Below are positions 35,601-43,291 of a stretch of DNA of 64,000 bases, piece by piece (position 1 is the first letter of the stretch; each line of letters begins with the position of its first letter). Under the pieces are notes generated by a model, which saw only the letters and a list, made by a program, of their open reading frames with translations, searched no databases and was not told the origin of the DNA. Origin of the DNA: Micavibrio sp964400125 (GTDB lineage Bacteria > Pseudomonadota > Alphaproteobacteria > Micavibrionales > Micavibrionaceae); contig CAYNSR010000009.1 of the NCBI GenBank assembly GCA_964400125.1, positions 44,187 through 108,186 on the forward strand, written 5' to 3'. The translations under genes and the position numbers were made by a program.

Positions 35601-35705
35601 GCAGGCGGCCCGCATTACCTGTACCGTTTCGCCACCGAAAAAACCGTCACCATCAACACCACCGCCAGCGGCGGCAATGCGTCTTTGGTGACGCTGGCGG
35701 AATAA
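32643..35705 (+). CDS. putA: Bifunctional proline dehydrogenase / P5C dehydrogenase PutA
   Basis: 1020 aa from MTQMLSDYLYTDESARVDALL. The proline dehydrogenase barrel occupies about 130-480 (YSYDMLGEGARTAEDAERY-type start, ISVKLSALHPRY, RLVKGAYWDTEVKRAQ, FATHNAHS-like). The aldehyde dehydrogenase part occupies about 540-1010 (FICISPWNFPLAIFIGQ-type, AFTGSTEAARAI, AETGGQNAMIV with the general base, AGQRCSALRVLFLQ with the catalytic Cys at about 808). It oxidises proline to glutamate with substrate channelling. The N-terminal ribbon-helix-helix repressor domain of enteric PutA is absent, so it should be a catalytic-only (short, type A-like) enzyme. Confidence 0.95.
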   Translation: MTQMLSDYLYTDESARVDALLEALPWDQARHDRVETRAADLVTKVREGRRRGGEMEAFLQQYGLTTEEGLALMGMAEALLRIPDAHTAGALIRDKVGSADWQPEGKPEDWMVRAAGLGMSITKKTLDSVVARLGEPVIRQAMVQAIRLMGNQFVLGQSIDEAVKNARAYEKKGYRMSYDMLGEGARTAEDAERYYQAYVHAIEQIGNKVKPESGKMPGISVKLSALHPRYRVSQEDRCVPVLVERLVELGKMASSRNIAMTVDAEEVERLELSLKIIEAVAANDSFRGWDGFGLAVQAYSKRALPLIDHLVDLCNAHTRRLSVRLVKGAYWDTEVKRAQVMGLTDYPVFTRKANTDLSYLACVSTLLANRNVFYPMLATHNAHSIAAIMEMAGNDRESFEFQRLHGMGESLHDLVLADGGQVSVYAPVGTHQDLLPYLVRRLLENGANSNFVHQLLDPAVPVRRIVADPVEDARNHPKKRHLHIPKPANLYGPQRRNAVGLDLTDRAMATTLLHEMKDKVDGRNWEAAPLIGGKSWREGTPRSIANPADWRSIVGTMWVADDRLIERAFESASRGFRHWNAVPAPKRADLLDRIADLMEENRAELMGLCVREAGKTLDDALAEVREGIDFCRYYAMRGRADFHPGGRLMPGPTGERNTLYLNGRGIFVCISPWNFPLAIFIGQIAAALMAGNAVIAKPAEQTPLIAMRVARLILQAGLNPDVFTLLPGDGQVGAQIVRHPDVAGVAFTGSTEAARAINRSLAEKDGPLVPLIAETGGQNAMIVDSSALSEQVVDDVITSAFGSAGQRCSALRVLFLQDEIADKTLHMLQGAMQELRLGDPMDYATDIGPVIDDEALAILIGHREKLEGFGKFIAAAPLADELKERGHFFAPVAYEIDALADLKREVFGPILHVVRYRAHDLDSVLAAINDTGYGLTLGVHTRIESVMRDITDAAQVGNAYVNRSMIGAVVGVQPFGGQGLSGTGPKAGGPHYLYRFATEKTVTINTTASGGNASLVTLAE

Positions 35706-35758
35706 GCAGGGTGCGCAGCCTTGGCGTGATTTGAAAAAAAATATAAGGGTGACAAACG

Positions 35759-37033
35759 ATGAATGTGCTTCTGATCGGTTCCGGTGGCCGGGAACATGCG
35801 TTGGCGTGGTATTTGGCGCAGTCGAATGATTGCCGGGAGTTGTATTGCGTCCCCGGCAATCCCGGCATCGCCCAATGTGCGGAATGCGTGGCGATTGCGG
35901 CGGATGATCTGGACGGGATTGTGGCGTTTGCGCAGGAGAAAAAAATCGATTTTGTGGTGATCGGGCCGGAAGGGCCGCTGGTCGCGGGGCTGGCGGACCG
36001 GTTGCGGGCGGCGGGCATTGCGGCCTTCGGCCCCAGCGCCGCCGCCGCACGGCTGGAAGGGTCGAAGGCGTTTATGAAGGATTTTTGCGCCCGGCATAAC
36101 ATCCCGACGGCAGCCTATGGGCGTTTTACAGATATGGCGGCGGCAGAGGATTTTATCCGCACACAGGGCGCGCCCGTCGTGGTCAAGGCTGACGGTCTGG
36201 CGGCGGGGAAGGGTGTTGTTATCGCGCAAAGCGTGGAGGAGGCGATTGCCGCCATGCGCGACATGCTGTCCGGCAATGCTTTTGGCGATGCGGGCCGCGA
36301 GGTCGTGATTGAGGAGTTTCTGGATGGCGAGGAGTTGTCCTTCTTTGCCATTGCCGACGGGAAAACGTGGCTGCCCTTGACCTCGGCGCAGGATCACAAG
36401 CGCGTCGGGGACGGGGATACGGGGTTGAATACCGGGGGCATGGGGGCCTATTCCCCGGCGCACCTGATGACCGGGGCCTTGCAGCAGCAGATCGCGCGCG
36501 ACATTATCGCCCCGACCATCGCCGGGATGGCGGCGGAAGGAAACCCCTTTGGCGGTATCCTTTTCGCCGGGATTATGGTGGTCGATGGCCGGGCCGTTTT
36601 GCTGGAGTTCAATACTCGCTTCGGCGACCCGGAATGCCAGACCGTTTTGATGCGGCTCCACTGTGACTTGCTGGATTTATTGCATGCGGCGGCGACGGGA
36701 AATCTGGAATCGATGCGGGAGCGTATCGTCTGGCGCGACGAGGTTGCGCTTTGCGTGGTCATGGCGGCACGGGGTTATCCGGGCGCGTATGTGCAAAACA
36801 GCCCCATCGGCAATCTGGACGCGGCGGATTGTTGTGAGGGGGCCAAGGTTTTCCATGCCGGGACCGGTCTGGACGCGCAGGGCCAGGTTGTTTCCACCGG
36901 CGGGCGGGTTCTGGGTGTCACGGCCATGGGCAGGACCGTGGCCGAGGCGCAGCATCTGGCCTACGCCGCCATCGACACACTGGACTGGCCGGACGGGTTC
37001 TGCCGCCGCGATATCGGCTGGCGGGCGCTTTGA
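35759..37033 (+). CDS. purD: Phosphoribosylamine-glycine ligase
   Basis: 424 aa. The N-terminal domain begins MNVLLIGSGGREHALAWYLAQS. The ATP-grasp region shows LEGSKAFMKDFCARHNIPTAAY, VVKADGLAAGKGVVIA, and the signature RFGDPECQTVLMRL. The C-terminal domain has GGRVLGVTAMGRTVAEAQHLAY. It is the second step of purine synthesis, joining glycine to phosphoribosylamine. It lies 53 bp after putA on the same strand; there is no obvious terminator between them, so co-transcription is possible. Confidence 0.96.
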   Translation: MNVLLIGSGGREHALAWYLAQSNDCRELYCVPGNPGIAQCAECVAIAADDLDGIVAFAQEKKIDFVVIGPEGPLVAGLADRLRAAGIAAFGPSAAAARLEGSKAFMKDFCARHNIPTAAYGRFTDMAAAEDFIRTQGAPVVVKADGLAAGKGVVIAQSVEEAIAAMRDMLSGNAFGDAGREVVIEEFLDGEELSFFAIADGKTWLPLTSAQDHKRVGDGDTGLNTGGMGAYSPAHLMTGALQQQIARDIIAPTIAGMAAEGNPFGGILFAGIMVVDGRAVLLEFNTRFGDPECQTVLMRLHCDLLDLLHAAATGNLESMRERIVWRDEVALCVVMAARGYPGAYVQNSPIGNLDAADCCEGAKVFHAGTGLDAQGQVVSTGGRVLGVTAMGRTVAEAQHLAYAAIDTLDWPDGFCRRDIGWRAL

Positions 37034-37224
37034 TGGGGGGTTGCGTGAAACCCCCAAAGCCCTTGGAAAAGGTTGGTTAATCAATTAGGCTTACAATGGA
37101 TGGACAGGAAAGGGGCTGAAGACATGCGTTGTTTCCAGAATATTGGGGGGGAGTAAATCCTGCTCCGGCGAGAAAATCTGATTTTTCAGGTTGTTCCGCT
37201 GTCTGTTCTTTTCCTGCAGAAATT

Positions 37225-37326
37225 CGTCATTGCGAGGAGGGGCATAGCCCCGACGAAGCAATCCACAGGGTTCGGCGCATTATAACCTGTGGATTGCTTC
37301 ACCCGCTGTGCGGGTTCGCAATGACG
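37225..37326. repeat. Two-hairpin palindromic repeat, copy B
   Basis: A 102-bp unit starting CGTCATTGCGAGG and ending TCGCAATGACG. Each half is a hairpin (ATTGC...GCAAT) with an inner GC stem (GGGGCATAGCCCC and ACCCGCTGTGCGGGT). The halves also pair through AAGCAATCCACAGG and CCTGTGGATTGCTT. It has the same plan as 2287-2393. CGTCATTGCGAGG-type repeats are known from many proteobacterial genomes (recalled, not searched). The last six bases include the start codon of the next gene. Confidence 0.85.
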
Positions 37327-37632
37327 GGGTTATTTTTTTCATCTCTTGTTTTCCTGCCTCTCTTCCCCGCGCTCGCGGAAGGATCAAAACAGCCGCCCGC
37401 CACCAGCGATAAAGAAACCGTTGCCCAAATCGGCGATGTCGATACGCATCTGGCGGTTGATACCGAACACAATATCATCCGCATTATGATCGAAGGCAAG
37501 GAAGTGGGCCGCTTTGATAAGGACGGTCTGCATGTTCGCGGGGACATCAGTTACGGCGGATCGCTGACCGATTACGGGGCAAAGGGGTTTGACGCGCATA
37601 CGGCGCACGGCGGGGGTGGCGATGCGGAATAG
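37321..37632 (+). CDS. Small exported protein whose start codon lies in a repeat
   Basis: 103 aa. A signal peptide (MTGLFFSSLVFLPLFPALAE) is followed by a polar domain with GDVDTHLAVDTEHNIIRIMIEGKEVGRFDKDGLHVRGDISYGG, which resembles the GxxxI-type beta repeats near tail-fibre or autotransporter-like stalk ends. The ATG is the terminal GCAATGACG of the palindromic repeat and lacks a clear Shine-Dalgarno. A longer frame back to 37129 would read through the whole repeat. Its stop overlaps the next gene's start by 11 bp, so the two form a pair of exported proteins. The function is unknown. Confidence 0.6.
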   Translation: MTGLFFSSLVFLPLFPALAEGSKQPPATSDKETVAQIGDVDTHLAVDTEHNIIRIMIEGKEVGRFDKDGLHVRGDISYGGSLTDYGAKGFDAHTAHGGGGDAE

Positions 37633-38932
37633 GTTTTTCCCCCTCGTCCTCGCGGTTCTGATTCTAGCCTTCCCGCTGGGCGCACAGGCGCAGGAAGAGC
37701 AGCCGGGAGACGCCTGCCCGACGGTCAATCACACAGGATGGGCGGGTGGTCCGGAAACATCCGGCAAAGGCTACTACATGACCTGTCAGGGAGGTGTGTG
37801 GGTGCGTATGATCGAAAGCGACACGTCCGGGAATATTGGCGTGAAGCAAGCCGCGCCGAAAGCGCCGCTGCATGTCGGCGGGGAGGCGATTATCGGCCCG
37901 ACGACGGGGTTGCCGTGCGATGCTGACCGCACGGGGGGCTTACGCTGGAGCAGTGCCAACAGCACCGTTGAAATGTGCGACGGCACGAGCTGGCAGAAAA
38001 TAGCGGCCAGCACCTGCGATTTTGCCCCGGCGTTCCCGGCCTTCACGGATCAGGATGAACTGGCCGGGTCAACCCTCGTCACCTCCAATATCGTTGCGAT
38101 TACGGGGATGGATTCGGGGTGCAGCGCCACGGTGGGCGTCAGTGGCACGGGCGGCAGCCCGGAATACCGCGTTTGTTCGACATCCAATTGCTCATCCGTG
38201 GATATCAACTGGACGACCAACAATAATACGGTGGCCATGCAGGGAAAATACATGCAGCTGCGCGCGACCAGTTCAGCCAGTTCGGGAACGACCTTCACCA
38301 TCACCGCCAGCATCGGTCCGGTTTCCAGCGACTGGGACATCACGACCGGCATATCCGGTTGCTCCCCCGTGGGCACGGTTTGTTCCGACGGGTCTGTTTA
38401 TGCCGGATTATCGCCCGACGGCAACGTGCCGATGTATATCCCGCGTTGCGACCTAGGGCAGACCTGGGATGGATCGGCTTGCGCCGGGACACGGTCTTCC
38501 CTGACATGGAACGCCGGGGATTCCGGGTGGGTTGATACCGGATTGGTCAATTGCGGCTCTGCCGCGGGCTGCGATGCGTCCGGCGAGACCAACACGACTA
38601 CACTGGTCGCAACCGATGCCAGCACAGCCGCTGGCGTTCAGGACCATGTCGCCGCGCGGGAGTGCAACAATCTCAATGTTCATGGGCAAACGGACTGGTA
38701 TCTTCCCTCCGCCCGGGAACTGGATGTAATTTATGACAATCTCGTGGACGCCACGCCCGCCGATAGCGCCCCCAACCCGCTGATTACGGGCTTTTCGACA
38801 GGAGGAAGTTACTACTGGTCGTCCTCAGAGGTCAATATTAACGGCTATGGCTGGAGACAGAGGTTCAGTGACGGCGTTCAGGACGTCGGCAATAAGACCA
38901 ATGGAGGCGTTGTCCGCTGCGCCCGGAGATAA
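37622..38932 (+). CDS. Exported protein with C-terminal DUF1566 (Lcl-type) domain
   Basis: 436 aa from MRNRFFPLVLAVLILAFPLG (signal peptide, cleavage after AQAQ). The start at 37622 is preferred over 37589 because it gives a proper signal peptide and a GGGGGTGG purine tract upstream. The N-terminal part has Cys/Gly motifs (GDACPTVNHTGWAGGPETSGKGYYMTCQGGVWVRM). A middle Thr/Ser-rich beta region follows. The end is DUF1566-like: TDWYLPSARELDVIYDNL, YYWSSSEVNINGYGWRQRFSDG, VRCARR. Such domains occur in surface or adhesin-like proteins. It overlaps the upstream small exported gene. Confidence 0.75.
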   Translation: MRNRFFPLVLAVLILAFPLGAQAQEEQPGDACPTVNHTGWAGGPETSGKGYYMTCQGGVWVRMIESDTSGNIGVKQAAPKAPLHVGGEAIIGPTTGLPCDADRTGGLRWSSANSTVEMCDGTSWQKIAASTCDFAPAFPAFTDQDELAGSTLVTSNIVAITGMDSGCSATVGVSGTGGSPEYRVCSTSNCSSVDINWTTNNNTVAMQGKYMQLRATSSASSGTTFTITASIGPVSSDWDITTGISGCSPVGTVCSDGSVYAGLSPDGNVPMYIPRCDLGQTWDGSACAGTRSSLTWNAGDSGWVDTGLVNCGSAAGCDASGETNTTTLVATDASTAAGVQDHVAARECNNLNVHGQTDWYLPSARELDVIYDNLVDATPADSAPNPLITGFSTGGSYYWSSSEVNINGYGWRQRFSDGVQDVGNKTNGGVVRCARR

Positions 38933-38974
38933 TCCTGTCATGGCCTAGTTGTTTAGGACGCCCATGCCCTTGCC

Positions 38975-39005
38975 CGTCATATCCCGGTTTTTCCGGGGTA
39001 TCCAT
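38975..39005. repeat. Half unit of the two-hairpin repeat
   Basis: CGTCAT-ATCCCGG-TTTTT-CCGGGGT-ATCCAT. It has the same left boundary (CGTCAT) and the same right motif (ATCCAT) as the first half of the 2287-2393 repeat, around a single short hairpin. It lies between an exported protein gene and tadA. Confidence 0.5.
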
Positions 39006-39037
39006 TTGAATTTTGCTATAGCTGAAGCTGACGATAC

Positions 39038-39496
39038 TCAGCGCCGCGAACGAAAGAAATCCTTCAGGACTTGCCCGCATTCGTCTGACAGTAAGCCATG
39101 TTCGACAACGGGGCGGTGGTGGCAGGTGGGTTGTTCGAAGAATTTTCCGCCGTGCAGGATGCCGCCGCCCTTCGGGTCGGTGGCACCGAAAACGACGCGG
39201 CGGATGCGGGCGAAGCTGATCGCGGCGGCGCACATGGCGCAGGGTTCGAGCGTGACATAAAGATCGCATTCGGGGATGCGTTGCGCCCCGGCCTTGAGGC
39301 AGCCGTCGCGAATGGTGATGATTTCGGCATGCGCCGTCGGATCGTTGCGTTCGATGGTCTGGTTGCCTGCGCTGGCGACGATGGTGCCGCTTTCGACATG
39401 GACCAAAACGGCACCGATGGGCACTTCGCCGCGTGCGGCGGCGGCTTCTGCTTCGTCGAAGGCCATATCCATGAATGTCCGATCTTCCGTATCCAT
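39038..39496 (-). CDS. tadA: tRNA adenosine(34) deaminase TadA
   Basis: 152 aa from MDTEDRTFMDMAFDEAEAA; the longer frame to 39760 runs across the divergent pseudouridine synthase gene. The deaminase zinc site is complete: H56-A-E58 and P85-C86-A-M-C89. The family sequences PIGAVLV, GNQTIERNDPTAHAEI and FGATDPKGGGILHG are present. It makes inosine at the wobble position of tRNA-Arg(ACG). It is divergent from the next gene across 82 bp. Confidence 0.95.
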   Translation of the reverse strand: MDTEDRTFMDMAFDEAEAAAARGEVPIGAVLVHVESGTIVASAGNQTIERNDPTAHAEIITIRDGCLKAGAQRIPECDLYVTLEPCAMCAAAISFARIRRVVFGATDPKGGGILHGGKFFEQPTCHHRPVVEHGLLSDECGQVLKDFFRSRR

Positions 39497-39578
39497 GGAT
39501 ACTTTGTACAACGAATGGGCGCGCCGATGAAGCGGTTTTTGTTTCCTTTCAGGGCCGCTTCGCGGTAAAACCGTGCCC

Positions 39579-40319
39579 ATGAACGGACAAAACGTGGAAA
39601 AAGGCGAGCGGATCGCTAAAGTCATGGCCCGGGCGGGATTGTGTTCCCGCAGGGATGCGGAAGTCTGGATCAATGCCGGTCGCGTGCGCGTTAACAGCGT
39701 GGTTCTGGACAGCCCGGCACTGAATGTCCGGGACGGCGATGAAATCATCGTTGACGGCAAGATACTGCCCCGGGCGGAGGAAACACGCCTGTTCCTGTAT
39801 CACAAACCACAAGGGCTGGTGACGTCGGCCAAGGACGAGCAAGGGCGGCCCACAGTGTTTGACGCTTTGCCGAAAGGGTTGCCGCGTGTGGTCAGTGTCG
39901 GGCGGCTGGACCTGAATACGGAGGGGCTTTTGCTGTTGACCAATGACGGTGGCCTGTCGCGATATCTGGAATTGCCAGCAACCGGGTGGAGGCGCACCTA
40001 CCGTGTCCGGGCCTATGGCTATGTTACGCAAGACGAGCTTGACCGCCTGCGCGATGGCGTCACCGTCGAAGGCGTGCGCTACGGACCCGTTGAGGCGGTT
40101 TTAGAATCGGAAAAAGGCGCCAATAGCTGGATGCGTTTTACCATCGCGGAAGGAAAAAACCGCGAGGTGCGCCGGGTTTTAGAATCAATCGGCTTGCGCG
40201 TCAACCGCCTCATCCGCCTGTCTTACGGGCCGTTTGAACTGGGGAATATCGATTCCGGCGTGGTGTGCGAAGTGCCGCCAAAGGCCTTGAAACAACGCAT
40301 TCCTGGATATTTCAAGTGA
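39579..40319 (+). CDS. 23S/16S rRNA pseudouridine synthase, RsuA/RluB family
   Basis: 246 aa from ATG 39579 (a GTG two codons earlier is possible). The N-terminal S4 domain is ERIAKVMARAGLCSRRDAEVWINAGRVRVNS. The catalytic domain has GRLDLNTEGLLLLTNDGGLS with the catalytic Asp, and the family's GKNREVRRVLESIGLRVNRLIRLSYGP. It is most like RluB; the exact rRNA site cannot be read from sequence alone. Its stop overlaps the rsmD start as GTGA, so the two RNA-modification genes are coupled. Confidence 0.9.
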   Translation: MNGQNVEKGERIAKVMARAGLCSRRDAEVWINAGRVRVNSVVLDSPALNVRDGDEIIVDGKILPRAEETRLFLYHKPQGLVTSAKDEQGRPTVFDALPKGLPRVVSVGRLDLNTEGLLLLTNDGGLSRYLELPATGWRRTYRVRAYGYVTQDELDRLRDGVTVEGVRYGPVEAVLESEKGANSWMRFTIAEGKNREVRRVLESIGLRVNRLIRLSYGPFELGNIDSGVVCEVPPKALKQRIPGYFK

Positions 40320-40894
40320 GGATTACCGGGGGAGAATTTCGCGGGCGCATTATCAAGGCCCCGGACGGAATGCGGGTCCGGCCTACGACGGACAAGAACC
40401 GTCAGGCGATTTTTAACATCTTGCAAAAATACGGCCATCCCGTGGATTCGCATGTGCTTGATATTTTTTGCGGCACCGGAGCGCTGGGGCTGGAGGCGAT
40501 TTCACGCGGTGCGGCATCTTGCACCTTTGTTGACCGGGACAAGACCAGCATCGCCTTCGCGCGGGAAAATGCCGTTCTGCTCGGCGTTACTGGTTATGCG
40601 ACCTTCATTCACAAGGAAGCGGCGCGGATCGGGCCGCGCCCTTCCGGCGTGGCGCAGGCTGATCTGGTTTTTGCCGACCCGCCTTATCGGCAGGGGCTTG
40701 TTTACCCGGCGCTGGCGGCTTTGGTGCAATCCGCGGCGGGAAAGAATGCGTGGCTGGCGGCGGATGCGATTATTGTCGTCGAAAGCGAAGCGGATGTAGC
40801 GGGCGATGAATTGTCGGCCCTGCCGTTTGCCCTGCTGGATACGCGGCCCTATGGCGACACCATCATCCGTATCCTGCGCTACGAATCTTCGTAA
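40316..40894 (+). CDS. rsmD: 16S rRNA (guanine(966)-N2)-methyltransferase RsmD
   Basis: 192 aa from a GTG start (VRITGGEFRGRII) that overlaps the upstream stop. Family features are GGEFRGRIIKAPDGMRVRPTTDKNRQAIFNIL, the SAM loop VLDIFCGTGALGLEAISRGA, and the catalytic DPPY in FADPPYRQGL. It methylates G966 of 16S rRNA during small-subunit assembly. The RsuA/RluB-type gene followed by rsmD is a familiar alphaproteobacterial order. Palindrome copy 2 begins 19 bases after the stop. Confidence 0.94.
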   Translation: MRITGGEFRGRIIKAPDGMRVRPTTDKNRQAIFNILQKYGHPVDSHVLDIFCGTGALGLEAISRGAASCTFVDRDKTSIAFARENAVLLGVTGYATFIHKEAARIGPRPSGVAQADLVFADPPYRQGLVYPALAALVQSAAGKNAWLAADAIIVVESEADVAGDELSALPFALLDTRPYGDTIIRILRYESS

Positions 40895-40912
40895 CAAATT
40901 AAAAGATTAAGA

Positions 40913-41016
40913 AAAACCAGGGCTGCAGGATTAAGGTTACAGTATACTTAATTATTTACCCGCCTTGCGGGCAATAATTAAGTATACTGTAACCTTAATC
41001 CTGCAGCCCTGGTTTT
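40913..41016. repeat. Palindromic element P1, copy 2, with locus-specific arms
   Basis: Core at 40935-40955 and its reverse complement at 40974-40994. The loop of 18 bases carries its own CCCGC/GCGGG hairpin. Outside the core the palindrome continues perfectly for 22 bases (40913-40934 with 40995-41016; inner part CTGCAGGATTAA). These arms are not found in the other copies. The element fills the gap between two convergent genes, and A/T tracts at its edges could let it act as a bidirectional terminator. Confidence 0.92.
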
Positions 41017-41021
41017 GCCTG

Positions 41022-42053
41022 TTATTTCAGGTGCGTGGCCGGGCCCATCATCGGTTTTGGCTGGTGCGCGAGCTGGTTTTCCAGACGGTGCGCCATGGGG
41101 TCGTTATGCGCCTGAAAATCATTTCCGGCGGCGAAGTTGTAAAGCGTCAGCACTTCGGGCAGGGAGCGCAGGCTGTGGGTGGGTCTGCATGTTGCGTTCC
41201 AGTTTTTCTTCATGTTCTGGTTGCCGTAGCTCCAGCCCGGGTCGCTGATTTTATCGACGACGGCGATTGTATCCGCACCGTGGCGGTTGCCGGGTTCGTA
41301 CCAGAGAAAATCCATCCCCAGCGGGATGGCGCAGCCGCCGTCCTTGTAACTGTCGCCGACCATGACTCCTTGCGCGGGGAGTGTTGAAAAATCCTTGCAG
41401 ATCAATGCGGCATGCGATGGTGACGGTTTCATTACGCCGTCTGTCCACAAAGTCGTTTTCTGCTTCAGTTTCAGGACAAAGCCGTAATCGTAATGGCGCA
41501 GGAAATTCGTGTCGTCGAAGGCGCTCGGGCGGCAATAGACATGATCGATCAGGTCAAGAAAATCATGAGGGTCCCTGCCCGGTGACGTTTTTGCGGCGTT
41601 GTATCCCAGCATCCAGAGCCGACGGATCATGACGGCGGCTTCGGCGTCGGTAAAAATCGCGACTGCGGTGCCTTTGGCTTTTAGCTCTTCCAGCAGGTCG
41701 AAAGCGCCGTGGTAGAGCGTCATGGAATTGCGTTCTGCCTTTTGCCACTGGTGCCGGATAAAGGATTTCAGCAATTGTCTTTCGTGTTGTTCCTGTACGG
41801 TTTGCGCCCGGGGCAGCCGACCGTTTTCGTCCAGCCAGTCGACGGAGGCAGAAATATCGCTGAAGCGGTGTTGTTCGGGCGATTCACGCAGCAGGGCAAA
41901 AATATCGTCTTCGCTTTGCTTCAGCGCCGCTGCCAGTGTCCCGGTTACTGTCCCGGCGGCGGTGGCCCAGAAGGCGACAGAATCGGTCAGGGTATTGTCG
42001 AGATCGAACAGAACCAGTGTCCGGGGTGTTCCGGCGCGCGCCTTGTTTTTCAT
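41022..42053 (-). CDS. HAD-superfamily hydrolase
   Basis: 343 aa. Motif I is LVLFDLDNTLTDS with nucleophile D17 and acid D19. Motif II is AIFTDAEA; motif III Lys lies in the GVMKPSPSHAAL region; motif IV is VMVGDSYKDGGCA. A large helical cap lies between motif I and II, and a Met/His/Pro-rich C-terminal extension of about 60 residues (ending HQPKPMMGPATHLK) follows the core. It is probably a phosphatase of unknown substrate. The stop lies 5 bases from palindrome copy 2. It is upstream-adjacent to uppP on the same strand (48 bp). Confidence 0.8.
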   Translation of the reverse strand: MKNKARAGTPRTLVLFDLDNTLTDSVAFWATAAGTVTGTLAAALKQSEDDIFALLRESPEQHRFSDISASVDWLDENGRLPRAQTVQEQHERQLLKSFIRHQWQKAERNSMTLYHGAFDLLEELKAKGTAVAIFTDAEAAVMIRRLWMLGYNAAKTSPGRDPHDFLDLIDHVYCRPSAFDDTNFLRHYDYGFVLKLKQKTTLWTDGVMKPSPSHAALICKDFSTLPAQGVMVGDSYKDGGCAIPLGMDFLWYEPGNRHGADTIAVVDKISDPGWSYGNQNMKKNWNATCRPTHSLRSLPEVLTLYNFAAGNDFQAHNDPMAHRLENQLAHQPKPMMGPATHLK

Positions 42054-42101
42054 ATCCTGTATCTAGGCGAAGATGGTCGGGGTGGTCAAGGGGAAAGTGG
42101 T

Positions 42102-42938
42102 TTACCCGAGAATCCCGGCCTGTATCAGCGCCAGAAGGACAAGGCCAAGGCCGATCCGGTACCAGACGAACAATGAAAAACTGGCTTTTTTCAACCATTG
42201 CATCAGGAAATGTACTGCCCCCAGCGCCGCAAGGCAGGAAACGGCAATGCCGATCAGGACATCCCGGATCAGCGCGCCGTTGGGGTTTTCCAGCAGGTCG
42301 AGCGCCCCGAGCGCCCCGGCGCCGCTGATGGCGAGCGTGCCGAGGAGAAAGGAAAACCGGGCGGCCTCGACCCGGGAAAAGCCCAAAGCCCGCGCCGCCG
42401 TCATGGTGATGCCCGAGCGGCTGGTGCCGGGGATCAGGGCCAGCATCTGTGCCAGCCCGACCAGAACGGCGTCCTTGAGCGTCAGCGATTCGATGCTGCG
42501 TTCCTTCGGGCAAAACCTGTCGGCCAGTCCCAGCAGAATGCCAAAGACGATCAGCGACCAGGCCGCCACCTGCAGTGACCGCCCCCAGGACGGTTCAAAA
42601 ACATGCATCACCAGCCCGGCCAGCACGACCGGAACCGTGCCCGCCACCAGCAGGAGCGCCATGCGCCCGGCCTGCGTTTCGACGCGGCGGGTGCGCAGGA
42701 TATCGTAAACGCCGATCAGCATGGCGCGGATGTCTTGCCGGAAGTAGACTAGAATCGCCAGCAGGCTGCCGACATGGACGGCGATATCGAGGGTTAGGTT
42801 TTCCCCCCAGTAATCGACCGGGCCGTCGCCCCGGTGCAAGACGGCATGAGTCAGAATCAGGTGGCCTGAAGACGAGATCGGCAGGAATTCCGAGACCCCT
42901 TGGACAAGGGCGAGGATCACAATATAATAGAGCGGCAT
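42102..42938 (-). CDS. uppP: Undecaprenyl-diphosphatase
   Basis: 278 aa from MPLYYIVILALVQGVSEFLP; upstream in-frame codons have no support. Signature motifs are EFLPISSSGHLIL (E17, with the Ser/His cluster) and LIPGTSRSGITMTAARALGFSR, with about eight membrane helices. It regenerates the lipid carrier for peptidoglycan and O-antigen synthesis. It is divergent from a small membrane-protein gene, 84 bp apart. Confidence 0.95.
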   Translation of the reverse strand: MPLYYIVILALVQGVSEFLPISSSGHLILTHAVLHRGDGPVDYWGENLTLDIAVHVGSLLAILVYFRQDIRAMLIGVYDILRTRRVETQAGRMALLLVAGTVPVVLAGLVMHVFEPSWGRSLQVAAWSLIVFGILLGLADRFCPKERSIESLTLKDAVLVGLAQMLALIPGTSRSGITMTAARALGFSRVEAARFSFLLGTLAISGAGALGALDLLENPNGALIRDVLIGIAVSCLAALGAVHFLMQWLKKASFSLFVWYRIGLGLVLLALIQAGILG

Positions 42939-43022
42939 ATGAAACCTGTGGCTTTGCCATATCATTGCGGGGCCGTTCCCCGGAAGGGGCGGGCATGCAG
43001 GACGATAAAGGAAAATCTTGCC

Positions 43023-43235
43023 GTGGTCTATGTTGTCGGTGTGGTCGGTTTTTTTGGCGGTTTTTGCGCGGGCCAGCTTTTGCTGATGTTTCTTTTGCGG
43101 CACAAGACCAATGCGGAGCTGAAATCCGACCCGTCGCTGAAGGTTTACGGGTTGCTCAATTGGGTTGTGGCCGTTCTTGGTATGGTGACGATGCTATGGA
43201 TCTACCAGCAATATTTCGGGCCCTTGAACTCATGA
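43023..43235 (+). CDS. Small two-helix membrane protein
   Basis: 70 aa from a GTG (VVYVVGVVGFFGGFCAGQLL) with AAAGGA about ten bases upstream; no ATG is available in frame nearby. Two membrane helices (residues 3-22 and 44-62) are joined by a short basic and polar loop with LLRHKTNAELKSDP. I do not recognise the family. It lies 56 bp before yceI on the same strand and may share its promoter. Confidence 0.5.
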   Translation: MVYVVGVVGFFGGFCAGQLLLMFLLRHKTNAELKSDPSLKVYGLLNWVVAVLGMVTMLWIYQQYFGPLNS

Positions 43236-43291
43236 GACGGGCAACTAGTTCAATCCAATATTCGTTCCACTCTAAAAAAGAAGGATTTCCC

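Noticed and set aside
42575..43291. N-terminal extension of the YceI frame back to 42575
   Set aside because: The extension is antisense to uppP and lacks homology; the ATG at 43292 has a ribosome site and starts a signal peptide.
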